A stretch of DNA of 8,215 nt from an uncultured bacterium (GCA_903914045.1 CAIWNO010000492.1:1-8215), one strand, 5' to 3'; positions 1 to 6,816 are shown, counted from the first letter of the stretch. Notes: generated by a model from the sequence alone, not told the origin. Translations and numbers: made by a program.

Positions 1-147
1 CGCCCTGATTTGGGTGAGGGCTCCGATGTGCGCGTGCCCGTGGCCAACATCACCGACTGGCGCGTTGAACTTCCAGAAGGTGATTTAAGTTCCGAACTGT
101 GGACGCAATTGTTGCCCGCGGTTGATCGCCTGCGCGGCATTTCGTAG
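1..147 (+). CDS. C-terminal 48 residues of an unrecognised protein (5' truncated)
   Basis: Frame 1 is open from the left edge to a TAG at 145-147. The visible end starts RPDLGEGSDVRVPVANITDW and finishes LPAVDRLRGIS. It is hydrophilic with a short amphipathic helix-like end (SELWTQLLPAVDRL), and shows no membrane segment. Codon use, with GCG/CGC/GGC and TTG for Leu, matches the other genes of the window, which supports real coding rather than chance. I do not recognise the family from this fragment and assign no function. The next gene starts about 50 bp downstream on the same strand, so the two could share a transcript; no terminator is visible between them. Confidence 0.6.
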   Translation, partial: RPDLGEGSDVRVPVANITDWRVELPEGDLSSELWTQLLPAVDRLRGIS

Positions 148-196
148 GCCAAGCATTCTCAGGCGGCGCGCCCTTTCAAAAAAGAGTGGTCACATT

Positions 197-1090
197 ATGA
201 ACAGATGTCGCATGCGGCGGCGGCGCAGTTACACTATATGCATGCCCGCATCAAGAAGTCGCAATACCGATTGGCACAAAAGTCTGCAACAAGTTCTTGA
301 ACGTCGCGGCGCTTTGGAGATCGCCGTGGCGCGTCCAGATGGCGCGCCTGAAGATGGCGTGGACATTATTTGGCGCAGTCAATTAATTGCGCTACATGAT
401 GATTCGATAGAAGTGGAATCACCGCAAGCGCTTGGTCGCACGGTGCAATTGAAGGAAGGCGTGAAGTTGGTCGCCGCATTTGTGATTGGTCAAAACAGAT
501 TCGCGTTTCACACCAGCATTTTGCCCGCGCCCGTAAAGTCTTCGCACACGCTTTCGCTTTTTCTGGCGCAACCAGAATCCATCGAGCGTTGCCATCGTCA
601 AAATGATCGATTTGATTTGCAAGGATTGCAATTGCCGCAAGCCACCATGTGGCCGTTGTTGGAGCCGCGCAGCGTTGGTGTTGCGGAGCGCGCCAATGAG
701 TTGGCGTTTGAAGCACATTCCCGTGGCGAAAAAGTTGACGTTGGCGCATCAAGCGTCAATGAAGCGCTCACGCCAAACATGGGGCCATCTATTACAGGCA
801 CGCTGATGAATGTGGGCGGTGGCGGCGTGGGAATTCGCATTGCCTCAAGCGAGGCCGGAGCGTTGTCGCGCCATCGTATATTTTGGATTCGCATAGCGCT
901 GGGCAAGGACAATCCGGTTCCGCTTGTGGCCACGGGCAAACTTGTGCACACGCACATTGATTCCATGAACAACACGTACGCTGGCATGGCGTTTGATTTT
1001 TCTTTCAATCCAGAGCACCAGAAAACGGTGGCCTCGCAAATTGCAAGCTATGTGCAGCGCGTGCAAGCCAAACAAATTCTGCCGCGTTGA
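197..1090 (+). CDS. PilZ-domain protein of YcgR/flagellar-brake type (probable c-di-GMP effector)
   Basis: A 297-residue protein from the ATG at 197, chosen because a purine-rich AAGAG (182-186) lies about 10 nt upstream. The open frame extends further upstream to a TTG at 122, but that would overlap the preceding gene. A later ATG at 242 is possible and would remove the odd Arg-rich start (MNRCRMRRRRSYTIC). Residues about 38-110 look like the N-terminal YcgR/PilZN beta domain. A PilZ domain follows: RxxxR as R134-R138 in HRQNDR, then the N/DxSxxG-type strand as NVGGGG at 205-210, then GMAFDF at 263-268. PilZ proteins of this layout bind cyclic di-GMP and often act on flagellar motors or surface polymers; no partner is visible here. 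Oddities: the central Ser of NxSxxG is Gly, and about 65 residues separate the two binding motifs, longer than usual. No signal peptide, so probably cytoplasmic. The family call is by motif only. Confidence 0.72.
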   Translation: MNRCRMRRRRSYTICMPASRSRNTDWHKSLQQVLERRGALEIAVARPDGAPEDGVDIIWRSQLIALHDDSIEVESPQALGRTVQLKEGVKLVAAFVIGQNRFAFHTSILPAPVKSSHTLSLFLAQPESIERCHRQNDRFDLQGLQLPQATMWPLLEPRSVGVAERANELAFEAHSRGEKVDVGASSVNEALTPNMGPSITGTLMNVGGGGVGIRIASSEAGALSRHRIFWIRIALGKDNPVPLVATGKLVHTHIDSMNNTYAGMAFDFSFNPEHQKTVASQIASYVQRVQAKQILPR

Positions 1091-1136
1091 TGAGCCTGTT
1101 GTTGCGCCTGTCGTAGCGATGGGCGCGCCCTCTATG

Positions 1137-1177
1137 GGAACATTCTTGGACACATTCCTAGGAACATGTTTGGACAC
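1137..1177. repeat. Short degenerate tandem repeat (24-bp period, 12-bp sub-period)
   Basis: GGAACATTCTTGGACAC (1137-1153) recurs as GGAACATGTTTGGACAC (1161-1177), 15 of 17 bases identical and exactly 24 bp apart. The segment between, GACACATTCCTA, is a weaker 12-bp copy of the same unit. The repeat lies in the non-coding gap between the convergent PilZ and pabB genes. In one + frame (ATG 1119 to TGA 1280) it would read GTFLDTFLGTCLDT, but that short frame has no visible ribosome-binding site and runs into pabB. It may be a remnant of local duplication; no function is implied. Confidence 0.5.
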
Positions 1178-1232
1178 CAAAGTTTGCGCTGCCTACATCA
1201 GCCGCCGCATTGAAGTCAAGATGAATTTGATA

Positions 1233-1248
1233 TTGTCGCGCGCGACAA
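1233..1248. other. Perfect 16-bp palindrome just downstream of pabB
   Basis: TTGTCGCGCGCGACAA is exactly self-complementary, centred between 1240 and 1241. It ends 5 bp beyond the pabB stop codon (TAA on the minus strand, 1253-1255). As RNA it could form a 6-bp stem with a CGCG tetraloop on either strand, so it might end or protect transcripts from both converging genes. There is no proper U-run on either side, so I do not call it an intrinsic terminator. As DNA it could equally be a dimeric protein-binding site. Confidence 0.4.
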
Positions 1249-1252
1249 AGAT

Positions 1253-2701
1253 TTACATATGCGAAGGTTGCGCGGCTTGAATTGCCTGTTCTAAAACACG
1301 CACTTTCGCGTGGGTTTCCGCAACTTCTTCATCCACCTTTGAATCGCTAATAATTCCGCAACCGGCGGCGTAGGTCAGAGCAAATAAGTGTGGGGAAGTT
1401 TCGCGCAGGGTTGCGGTGCGAATGGCCACGTTTAATTTCATGGCGCCGGTGTCGGCGAGATATCCAATAGCGCCGCAATACGGTCCGCGCGAAAAATGTT
1501 CTAGTTCATCGATCACTTGCATGGCGCGTATTTTTGGCGCGCCCGTAATGGACCCCGGTGGAAAAGTGTTTGTGAGCAACGCGGCGCGGTCGCTTGATTG
1601 TTGCAGTTGCCCGTGAATTTCCGCCACGCCATGCACCACCGTTCCGTGCGTCTCCATAACGCGGGCTTGACGCACGCGCACCGTTCCAGGCTGGCATTCG
1701 CGCGACAAATCATTGCGCATTAAGTCCACAATCATGTGCAGTTCAGCCGCGTCTTTTTCGCTTCGCACAAGTTCTTCGCAACCCACTTCGGTGACGCGCG
1801 TTCCTTTAATGGGTCGCGAAATTACGCGGCCATTCGCCTCAAGTTCAAGAAAAAGTTCGGGGCTCATGCTGGCCAACATTCCTGTTGGAGTTTCCAGCCA
1901 CGCGCCGTAGCGCGCCGCGCTGCTGCTGAGCGCCATGTGGGCAAAGGCGCGCGGTGAACCACGCAATTCGCTATGCCAACGGCGCGCAATATTGGCTTGA
2001 AATAGATCGCCGGCGTGAATCAGCGCAATCGTTCGCGTCACGGCTTGCGCGTACTGATCGTCGGAAGTTTCTTCTTGCAGCGCGGCGCATTCGCAGTGGT
2101 CCATCACGTCGCCATCGCGCAATGCAATCGCGTCAATCGCGCCACCAATAGACCACCATTGCTGCGCCACATGATCAAACACAAATGCCTGATCGCACCG
2201 CGCGGCTTGCGCCAGCGGCCATTGCGCGGAAGTTGCGCGCAATGACCCCGTGTTGTTCTCGCCTTCCATTTTGTAAGGCCGAGTCTTTTCATGAGGCGAC
2301 TTTGTTTCACCACCTCGCAACGCTCCGTCCTTGCGTGTGTCATTGTTGGACTGAACTTTGAATTGATGTCCAGACGCGCGCGCCATCGGTTCCAACACGC
2401 CGCCAAGTTCATAGGAAAATTGCGTGAACCAACCCGCGCCCATCGGAGGCTCATTTTTTGAAGAGGTTTTAGCGGCGGCGCGCGGACCATCAAGCGAGCG
2501 AATCCAATCCGCAACATCTTGCGGCGTCAATCCATCTCTTGCGCGCAACGATTTCCACTCGCTTGGAATTCCAATCACGCTGACGCGCGACCAACTTGAC
2601 TCATCGCCAGAAAGCAACGCGGCCAACGCGACCGAACGCGGCCAACGACGCAGCACGTCCAGTGGTTGCGCGGTCCAGTCCAGGCGTTGTGCGGTTGACA
2701 T
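1253..2701 (-). CDS. pabB: Aminodeoxychorismate synthase component I
   Basis: A 482-residue chorismate-utilising enzyme. With ammonia from a glutaminase partner (PabA) it converts chorismate to 4-amino-4-deoxychorismate, the precursor of p-aminobenzoate and folate. PIKGT at 297-301 carries the Lys (K299) that marks PabB; anthranilate synthase TrpE has Ala there. Other family motifs are GDLFQANIARR (231-241), ELHMIVDLMRNDLSR (320-334, with H322), GSITGAPK (383-390) and AGCGIISDSKVDEEVAET (446-463, metal-binding Glu region). The N-terminal subdomain shows FTQFSYELGGVLEP (92-105) as in PabB/TrpE. About 50 hydrophilic residues (roughly 108-160, rich in K, N, E, G) interrupt it before AFVFDHVAQQWW, making the protein a little longer than many PabBs. 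The start is the ATG complementary to 2699-2701; no clear Shine-Dalgarno sequence precedes it. It diverges from ppdK and converges on the PilZ gene; neither pabA nor pabC is in the window, so it is probably transcribed alone. Confidence 0.93.
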   Translation of the reverse strand: MSTAQRLDWTAQPLDVLRRWPRSVALAALLSGDESSWSRVSVIGIPSEWKSLRARDGLTPQDVADWIRSLDGPRAAAKTSSKNEPPMGAGWFTQFSYELGGVLEPMARASGHQFKVQSNNDTRKDGALRGGETKSPHEKTRPYKMEGENNTGSLRATSAQWPLAQAARCDQAFVFDHVAQQWWSIGGAIDAIALRDGDVMDHCECAALQEETSDDQYAQAVTRTIALIHAGDLFQANIARRWHSELRGSPRAFAHMALSSSAARYGAWLETPTGMLASMSPELFLELEANGRVISRPIKGTRVTEVGCEELVRSEKDAAELHMIVDLMRNDLSRECQPGTVRVRQARVMETHGTVVHGVAEIHGQLQQSSDRAALLTNTFPPGSITGAPKIRAMQVIDELEHFSRGPYCGAIGYLADTGAMKLNVAIRTATLRETSPHLFALTYAAGCGIISDSKVDEEVAETHAKVRVLEQAIQAAQPSHM

Positions 2702-2817
2702 GCCAAGATGCTAGGCAATTCAAGCGATTCGTATTTCATCGTGCGAAAAAACGCAAAATCAATATCCTTACAAGTCCTCGGCGCCCGCCGCCTTTATTTT
2801 GTTCAACTCATACATTT

Positions 2818-2823
2818 CAGAGG
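2818..2823 (+). promoter_or_regulatory. Ribosome-binding site of ppdK
   Basis: CAGAGG lies 5 nt before the ATG at 2829. It decides the start against the upstream in-frame TTG at 2799, which would put this site inside the gene. It also favours keeping the lysine-rich N-terminal tail rather than starting at the TTG at 3039, next to the conserved domain. Confidence 0.6.
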
Positions 2824-2828
2824 TTTTT

Positions 2829-5777
2829 ATGTCGCTTGCAACACCAACCCGTTCCATGTCCCGTCTTGCAAAGAAGTCAAATCGCACAAGTCAAATCAAG
2901 AGCGACGCGGCCAAGCCAAAGAGTGGCAAGCGTGGAAAAAGTTCTGGCGCTTCAAAGTCCGCTGGAAAAAAGAACTCCACAAAAACTGGCGCCACCACAT
3001 CGCGCGCCAAGAAATTCATAAGCCCCAAAGCTGGCAAGTTGATTTATTTCTTCGCAGCCAAAGGCACTGAAGGCAGCGCCGACATGAAGACCTTGCTTGG
3101 TGGCAAGGGCGCGAACTTGGCGGCCATGTGCTCGATTGGTTTACCCGTGCCTCCGGGTTTCACAATCACCACCGACGTGTGCAACTTGTATTACGCAAGC
3201 GGCCGCAAGATGCCGCCGGCGCTATTGAAAGAATTGAAGGCCTATGTGTCGCGCTTGGAAAAATCAGTGGGCAAGAAATTTGGCGACGCGCGTAATCCGT
3301 TGCTGGTGTCGGTTCGCTCCGGCGCGCGCGACAGCATGCCTGGAATGATGGACACCATTTTAAATTTGGGTCTGAACGACAAAACAGTTTTGGCGTTGAA
3401 GGAGGCCACCGACAATGGCCGCTTCGCATGGGATTGCTATCGCCGCTTTATTCAGATGTACGGCGACGTGGTCATGGGTGTGCAGAAACGCAATGAAAAT
3501 GAGCACGATCCATTTGAGGATGTGATGGCCACGCTCAAGAGCGAGCTTGGTGTGCAAGAGGACACGCAGCTCACGGAAACGCACCTGCATGAATTGGTGA
3601 AGCGCTTCAAGGCGCTCATTCTTGATCGCACCGGCAAGAAATTTCCCAATGATCCAATGGATCAACTGATTGGCTCCATCGCCGCGGTTTTCCGCAGTTG
3701 GATGAACGACCGCGCCATTGTGTACCGAGCCAAATATAAAATTCCCGCGCAGTGGGGCACCGCGGTGAATGTGCAAGCCATGGTGTTTGGCAACACTGGC
3801 GATGATTCCGGCACCGGCGTCGCGTTCACGCGTGATCCAGCCACGGGTGAGAATGTTTTCTACGGCGAATACTTGGTCAACGCGCAAGGCGAGGACGTTG
3901 TCGCCGGAATTCGCACGCCGCTTCCAGTGGCCCAGATGGCGCACAATAAAAACATGGCGCCAGCCTTCGCGCAACTTGTGAAAGTGCGCAAGACGCTGGA
4001 GAAACGCTTCGGTGACGTGCAAGATTTTGAATTCACCATTGAGCGCAAAAAATTATGGATGTTGCAAACGCGACGCGGCAAGCGCACGGCGCTGGCGTAT
4101 GTGCGCATTGTGCATGACATGGTGCGCGAAGGGTTGATGAGTCCTCAGGACGCCATCGCCTCCAGCGATCCCGAGGCCATGAATCAATTGTTGCAGCCTA
4201 TTTTTGATCGACATGCCTATGAAGCCGCGCGCACGCAAGGACGTTTCTTGTGCAAGGGTTTGCCAGCTGGTCCCGGCGCGGCCAGTGGTGAAATTGTCAT
4301 GACCGCGGGTAAGGCCGAGGAAATGGTGAAGCAAGGCAAGCGCGTTGTGTTGGTGCGCGTTGAAACAAGTCCCGAAGATTTGCGCGGCATGATCGCGGCC
4401 GATGGAATTCTGACCGCGCGCGGCGGCGTCAGCAGTCACGCCGCGCTTGTCGCGCGTCAAATGGGCAAGGTGTGCGTGGTCGGCGCCGGCTCTCTTGAAG
4501 TGGACTATCACAAGGGAACAGTTTCGTGCGCTGGCAAAGTGTTGCGCGAAGGCGATTCACTTTCCATCGACGGCACCACCGGCGAAGTGTTCACTGGTTC
4601 AATCGACACCGCCGACAGCGAACTGAAGCAAGTCTTGATCGCCAAAACCATGAAGCCCGCCGACAGCGATATTTACCGCTACTACGCCTTCGTGATGAAG
4701 TTGGCGGACAAGTATCGACGACTTGGAATTCGCACCAACGCCGACACACCGGAGCAAACGGAAAACGCGCTGGCCTTTGGCGCCGAAGGCATTGGTCTGT
4801 GCCGCACCGAGCACATGTTCTTTGAAGGCAATCGCATTGACGCCATGCGTGAAATGATTTTGTCGCGCAAAGAAGATGCACGTCGCGCGGCGCTGGCCAA
4901 GTTGCTGCCATTTCAACGCAGCGACTTTGAAGGCATTTTCCGCGCTCTCAACGGCGCGCCCGCTTGTATTCGCTTGCTTGATCCGCCGCTGCATGAATTT
5001 CTGCCCAACGATTCCGCAACGCAACAAGCGCTTGCCAACAAACTTGGCGTCACCGCGGAGCAAGTGGCGGCGCGCGTGCATGAACTGCACGAGTTCAATC
5101 CCATGCTTGGTTTCCGCGGTTGTCGCCTTGGAACCGTGTATCCCGAGATCAGTGAAATGCAAGTGCGCGCAATTTTTGAAGCCGCGGCGCAAGTGCAATC
5201 CGAAGGCACCAAGGTTCGACCTGAGATCATGATTCCGTTGGTGGGTTTCGCCAAGGAACTTGAAATTCAAGTTGAGCTTACGCACCGCGTGGCGAAGGAA
5301 GTGATGGCCGCGACCAAGCAGAAGTTGCAATACATGGTTGGAACCATGATTGAAATTCCGCGTGGCGCGCTCACGGCCGACAAGATCGCGCAGACCGCGG
5401 AGTTCTTCTCCTTCGGCACCAATGATCTCACGCAAACATGCTTGGGCATGAGCCGCGACGACTCCGGAAGTTTCCTGCCGAAATATTCGGAGCTGGAAAT
5501 CATCGCCGAGAATCCATTCGCATCTATCGATGTGGCTGGTGTTGGTCAACTTGTTCGCACCGCGGTGGAACTTGGCCAACAAGCGCGTCCTGACATCAAG
5601 TTGGGAATTTGCGGCGAGCATGGTGGCGATCCAGCAAGCATTGCGTTCTTTCATGATGCCGGATTGGCGTATGTCAGTTGCTCGCCGTTTCGCGTTCCAG
5701 TGGCACGGCTTGCCGCCGCGCGCGCCGCCATCATGGATCCCAATCGCGTGAAGTCTTCAAAGGCAAAGCGCAAGTGA
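2829..5777 (+). CDS. ppdK: Pyruvate, phosphate dikinase with basic N- and C-terminal tails
   Basis: A 982-residue enzyme that reversibly converts ATP, pyruvate and phosphate to AMP, PEP and pyrophosphate, serving gluconeogenesis or PPi-saving glycolysis in the cytoplasm. Domains in order: ATP-grasp nucleotide-binding domain (about 70-430) with GGKGANLAAM (91-100), SVRSGARDSMPGMMDTI (161-177) and QDFEF...LWMLQTRRGKRT (398-419); swivelling phosphohistidine domain with GGVSSHAALVAR, phosphorylated His H537; C-terminal PEP/pyruvate TIM barrel with CRTEHMFF (658-665), EIPR (842-845), FGTNDLTQ (862-869) and GICGEHGGDP with the acid-base Cys C928. All key catalytic residues seen are present, so it should be active. 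Odd points: residues 1-62 hold 18 Lys/Arg and one acidic residue, the last 10 residues are also basic, and the Thr usually two before the catalytic His is Ser (S535). The known family is about 870-900 residues. The start is fixed by CAGAGG at 2818-2823. The next gene overlaps its stop by 4 bp. Confidence 0.96.
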   Translation: MSLATPTRSMSRLAKKSNRTSQIKSDAAKPKSGKRGKSSGASKSAGKKNSTKTGATTSRAKKFISPKAGKLIYFFAAKGTEGSADMKTLLGGKGANLAAMCSIGLPVPPGFTITTDVCNLYYASGRKMPPALLKELKAYVSRLEKSVGKKFGDARNPLLVSVRSGARDSMPGMMDTILNLGLNDKTVLALKEATDNGRFAWDCYRRFIQMYGDVVMGVQKRNENEHDPFEDVMATLKSELGVQEDTQLTETHLHELVKRFKALILDRTGKKFPNDPMDQLIGSIAAVFRSWMNDRAIVYRAKYKIPAQWGTAVNVQAMVFGNTGDDSGTGVAFTRDPATGENVFYGEYLVNAQGEDVVAGIRTPLPVAQMAHNKNMAPAFAQLVKVRKTLEKRFGDVQDFEFTIERKKLWMLQTRRGKRTALAYVRIVHDMVREGLMSPQDAIASSDPEAMNQLLQPIFDRHAYEAARTQGRFLCKGLPAGPGAASGEIVMTAGKAEEMVKQGKRVVLVRVETSPEDLRGMIAADGILTARGGVSSHAALVARQMGKVCVVGAGSLEVDYHKGTVSCAGKVLREGDSLSIDGTTGEVFTGSIDTADSELKQVLIAKTMKPADSDIYRYYAFVMKLADKYRRLGIRTNADTPEQTENALAFGAEGIGLCRTEHMFFEGNRIDAMREMILSRKEDARRAALAKLLPFQRSDFEGIFRALNGAPACIRLLDPPLHEFLPNDSATQQALANKLGVTAEQVAARVHELHEFNPMLGFRGCRLGTVYPEISEMQVRAIFEAAAQVQSEGTKVRPEIMIPLVGFAKELEIQVELTHRVAKEVMAATKQKLQYMVGTMIEIPRGALTADKIAQTAEFFSFGTNDLTQTCLGMSRDDSGSFLPKYSELEIIAENPFASIDVAGVGQLVRTAVELGQQARPDIKLGICGEHGGDPASIAFFHDAGLAYVSCSPFRVPVARLAAARAAIMDPNRVKSSKAKRK

Positions 5778-6646
5778 GATTGTCCGCAAGCGTTTTTCTT
5801 GCGGCACTGTGCGCGTTGACTTCATGTCAAGACACTGCGTACGCGCCGTGGCCGCTTGAAATGGTTCCAGGCACGGTGCGCCAGTATTCGTGTCGTTACA
5901 CTTCGCGCCCACCAGTTATAAATGGATTGTTGGAAGAGGATGAATGGGATAGCAATCAAGAGGCGGTGGTCAAGAACGCCTGGAAAAATGCCCCTTGGAG
6001 CGAGGCGTTTTTGGATATTCAAGGATCCAATGCGCCTGCCCCGCGCTACGCCACTTGGATGAAGATGTTGTGGGACCAGAAAAACTTGTACATCGCCGCG
6101 TATATCGAAGAGCCAGATTTATGGGGCACCTTGGATAAGCGCGACATGGTTATGTTTCATGAAAATGATTTTGAAATTTTCATCGATCCAATGTCTGACA
6201 ACAATTCCTATTACGAAATTGAATGCAATGTTCTTGGGCAAGTTTTTGATCTATATCTGACCCGCGAATATCGCAAGGGTGGCATAGCGCATCACGAATG
6301 GAATTGTGAAAGCATGGTGACCCGAAGTATTTGGTGGGGTTCACTCAATGATTCCACCGACAAAGACAGGGGGTGGACTATTGAAATACAAATTCCGTTC
6401 ATGTGTCTGCGGCCACCCATTTCTGTGACGGATGATGAAGGTGAAAATATTCGAAACGGTGAAGTGCCTTTGGTTGGAGATCAGTGGCGCATGAATTTTT
6501 CCCGCGTGGAGTGGGAACTTGAAAAAGTTGGCGCAGGCTATATTAAAAAACCTGGAGTCAAAGAGAACAATTGGGTGTGGACTCCACAATGGGAGGTTGA
6601 CATGCATCAATTAGAACATTGGGGAGTTGTCACCTTCACCAAATAA
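5774..6646 (+). CDS. CBM9-like carbohydrate-binding lipoprotein
   Basis: A 290-residue predicted lipoprotein. I chose the GTG at 5774 because it is the in-frame start nearest a clean signal peptide: MRLSASVFLAALCALTSC, with lipobox LTSC and lipidated C18. AAAGG (5759-5763) lies 10 nt upstream. The mature part fits the family-9-like carbohydrate-binding fold seen in many Bacteroidota and Planctomycetota proteins: PPVINGLLEEDEW (46-58), MLWDQKNLYIAAYIEEPDLW (98-117), NDFEIFIDPMSDNNSYYEIE (131-150), GWTIEIQIPF (200-209), WRMNFSRVEWE (238-248) and NWVWTPQWEVDMHQLEHWG (266-284). No glycosidase domain is attached, so the likely role is sugar or glycan binding at the membrane; the ligand is unknown. 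Its start overlaps the ppdK stop as GTGA, pointing to one operon and translational coupling. It looks more A/T-rich, with more AAT/GAT/ATT codons, than ppdK. A likely terminator follows 41 bp after the stop. Confidence 0.85.
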   Translation: MRLSASVFLAALCALTSCQDTAYAPWPLEMVPGTVRQYSCRYTSRPPVINGLLEEDEWDSNQEAVVKNAWKNAPWSEAFLDIQGSNAPAPRYATWMKMLWDQKNLYIAAYIEEPDLWGTLDKRDMVMFHENDFEIFIDPMSDNNSYYEIECNVLGQVFDLYLTREYRKGGIAHHEWNCESMVTRSIWWGSLNDSTDKDRGWTIEIQIPFMCLRPPISVTDDEGENIRNGEVPLVGDQWRMNFSRVEWELEKVGAGYIKKPGVKENNWVWTPQWEVDMHQLEHWGVVTFTK

Positions 6647-6687
6647 TTCAAGGCATGAGCTGCGGATTTCCATCCGGGTTTCAACGC

Positions 6688-6762
6688 GGCTTCCAATTCG
6701 GTTTCAGGCCGTGCTTTCAATGTTGAAGCGCTGCCGAAGAACGTGGAAGCCTTGTTTTTTCT
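6688..6762 (+). terminator. Probable intrinsic terminator of the ppdK-lipoprotein operon
   Basis: GGCTTCCA (6688-6695) pairs with TGGAAGCC (6744-6751), and inside it TTCGG (6697-6701) pairs with CCGAA (6734-6738). An apical hairpin can form from GCTTTCAA (6713-6720) and TTGAAGC (6723-6729). The outer stem is followed directly by TTGTTTTTTCT, a U-rich tract as in rho-independent terminators. The hairpin is longer and more branched than a textbook terminator. It starts 41 bp after the lipoprotein stop and ends about 100 bp before the dehydrogenase gene, so it would separate the two transcription units. Confidence 0.6.
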
Positions 6763-6788
6763 AAAAATAGCCCATTTCTTTATAGTGG

Positions 6789-6816
6789 ATTGTGCAAAAA
6801 TCAAGCATATTGTGCA
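6789..6816. promoter_or_regulatory. Paired ATTGTGCA repeats upstream of the dehydrogenase gene
   Basis: The 8-mer ATTGTGCA occurs at 6789-6796 and again at 6809-6816, starts exactly 20 bp apart, about two helical turns. Both lie after the terminator and before the ribosome-binding site, in a locally A/T-rich stretch with a TATAGT (6781-6786) that could be a -10 box, though no good -35 is visible. The arrangement would suit an operator or activator site for the dehydrogenase gene. The factor is unknown and the two copies could be chance. Confidence 0.3.

Noticed and set aside
1090..1116. ATG overlapping the PilZ stop codon, start of a possible coupled peptide
   Set aside because: The frame ends at a TAG after only eight codons (MSLLLRLS), too short to support.
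1119..1280. 53-codon + strand frame (MGAPSMGTFLDTFLG...) in the pabB/PilZ gap
   Set aside because: No Shine-Dalgarno sequence, carries the tandem repeat, and overlaps the pabB 3' end. The composition gives no reason to think it is translated.
1253..2701. Anthranilate synthase component I (trpE) as the identity of the minus-strand gene
   Set aside because: The PIKGT motif has Lys at the position where TrpE has Ala, which is diagnostic for PabB-type amination.
2702..2828. Possible divergent promoters or riboswitch between pabB and ppdK
   Set aside because: Promoters must exist here, but no -35/-10 pair with acceptable spacing and no convincing structured leader could be picked by eye.
3360..4022. 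220-codon minus-strand open frame inside ppdK
   Set aside because: Antisense shadow of the ATP-grasp domain; His-rich translation without family resemblance or a ribosome-binding site.
4599..5654. 351-codon open frame on the minus strand inside ppdK
   Set aside because: It lies wholly opposite strongly conserved PpdK sequence. Its translation is rich in His, Arg and Asn, typical of an antisense shadow in GC-biased DNA, and it has no recognisable motif.
6607..6804. 65-codon minus-strand frame between the lipoprotein and dehydrogenase genes
   Set aside because: It runs through the probable terminator and the lipoprotein 3' end, and has no clear ribosome-binding site or family resemblance.
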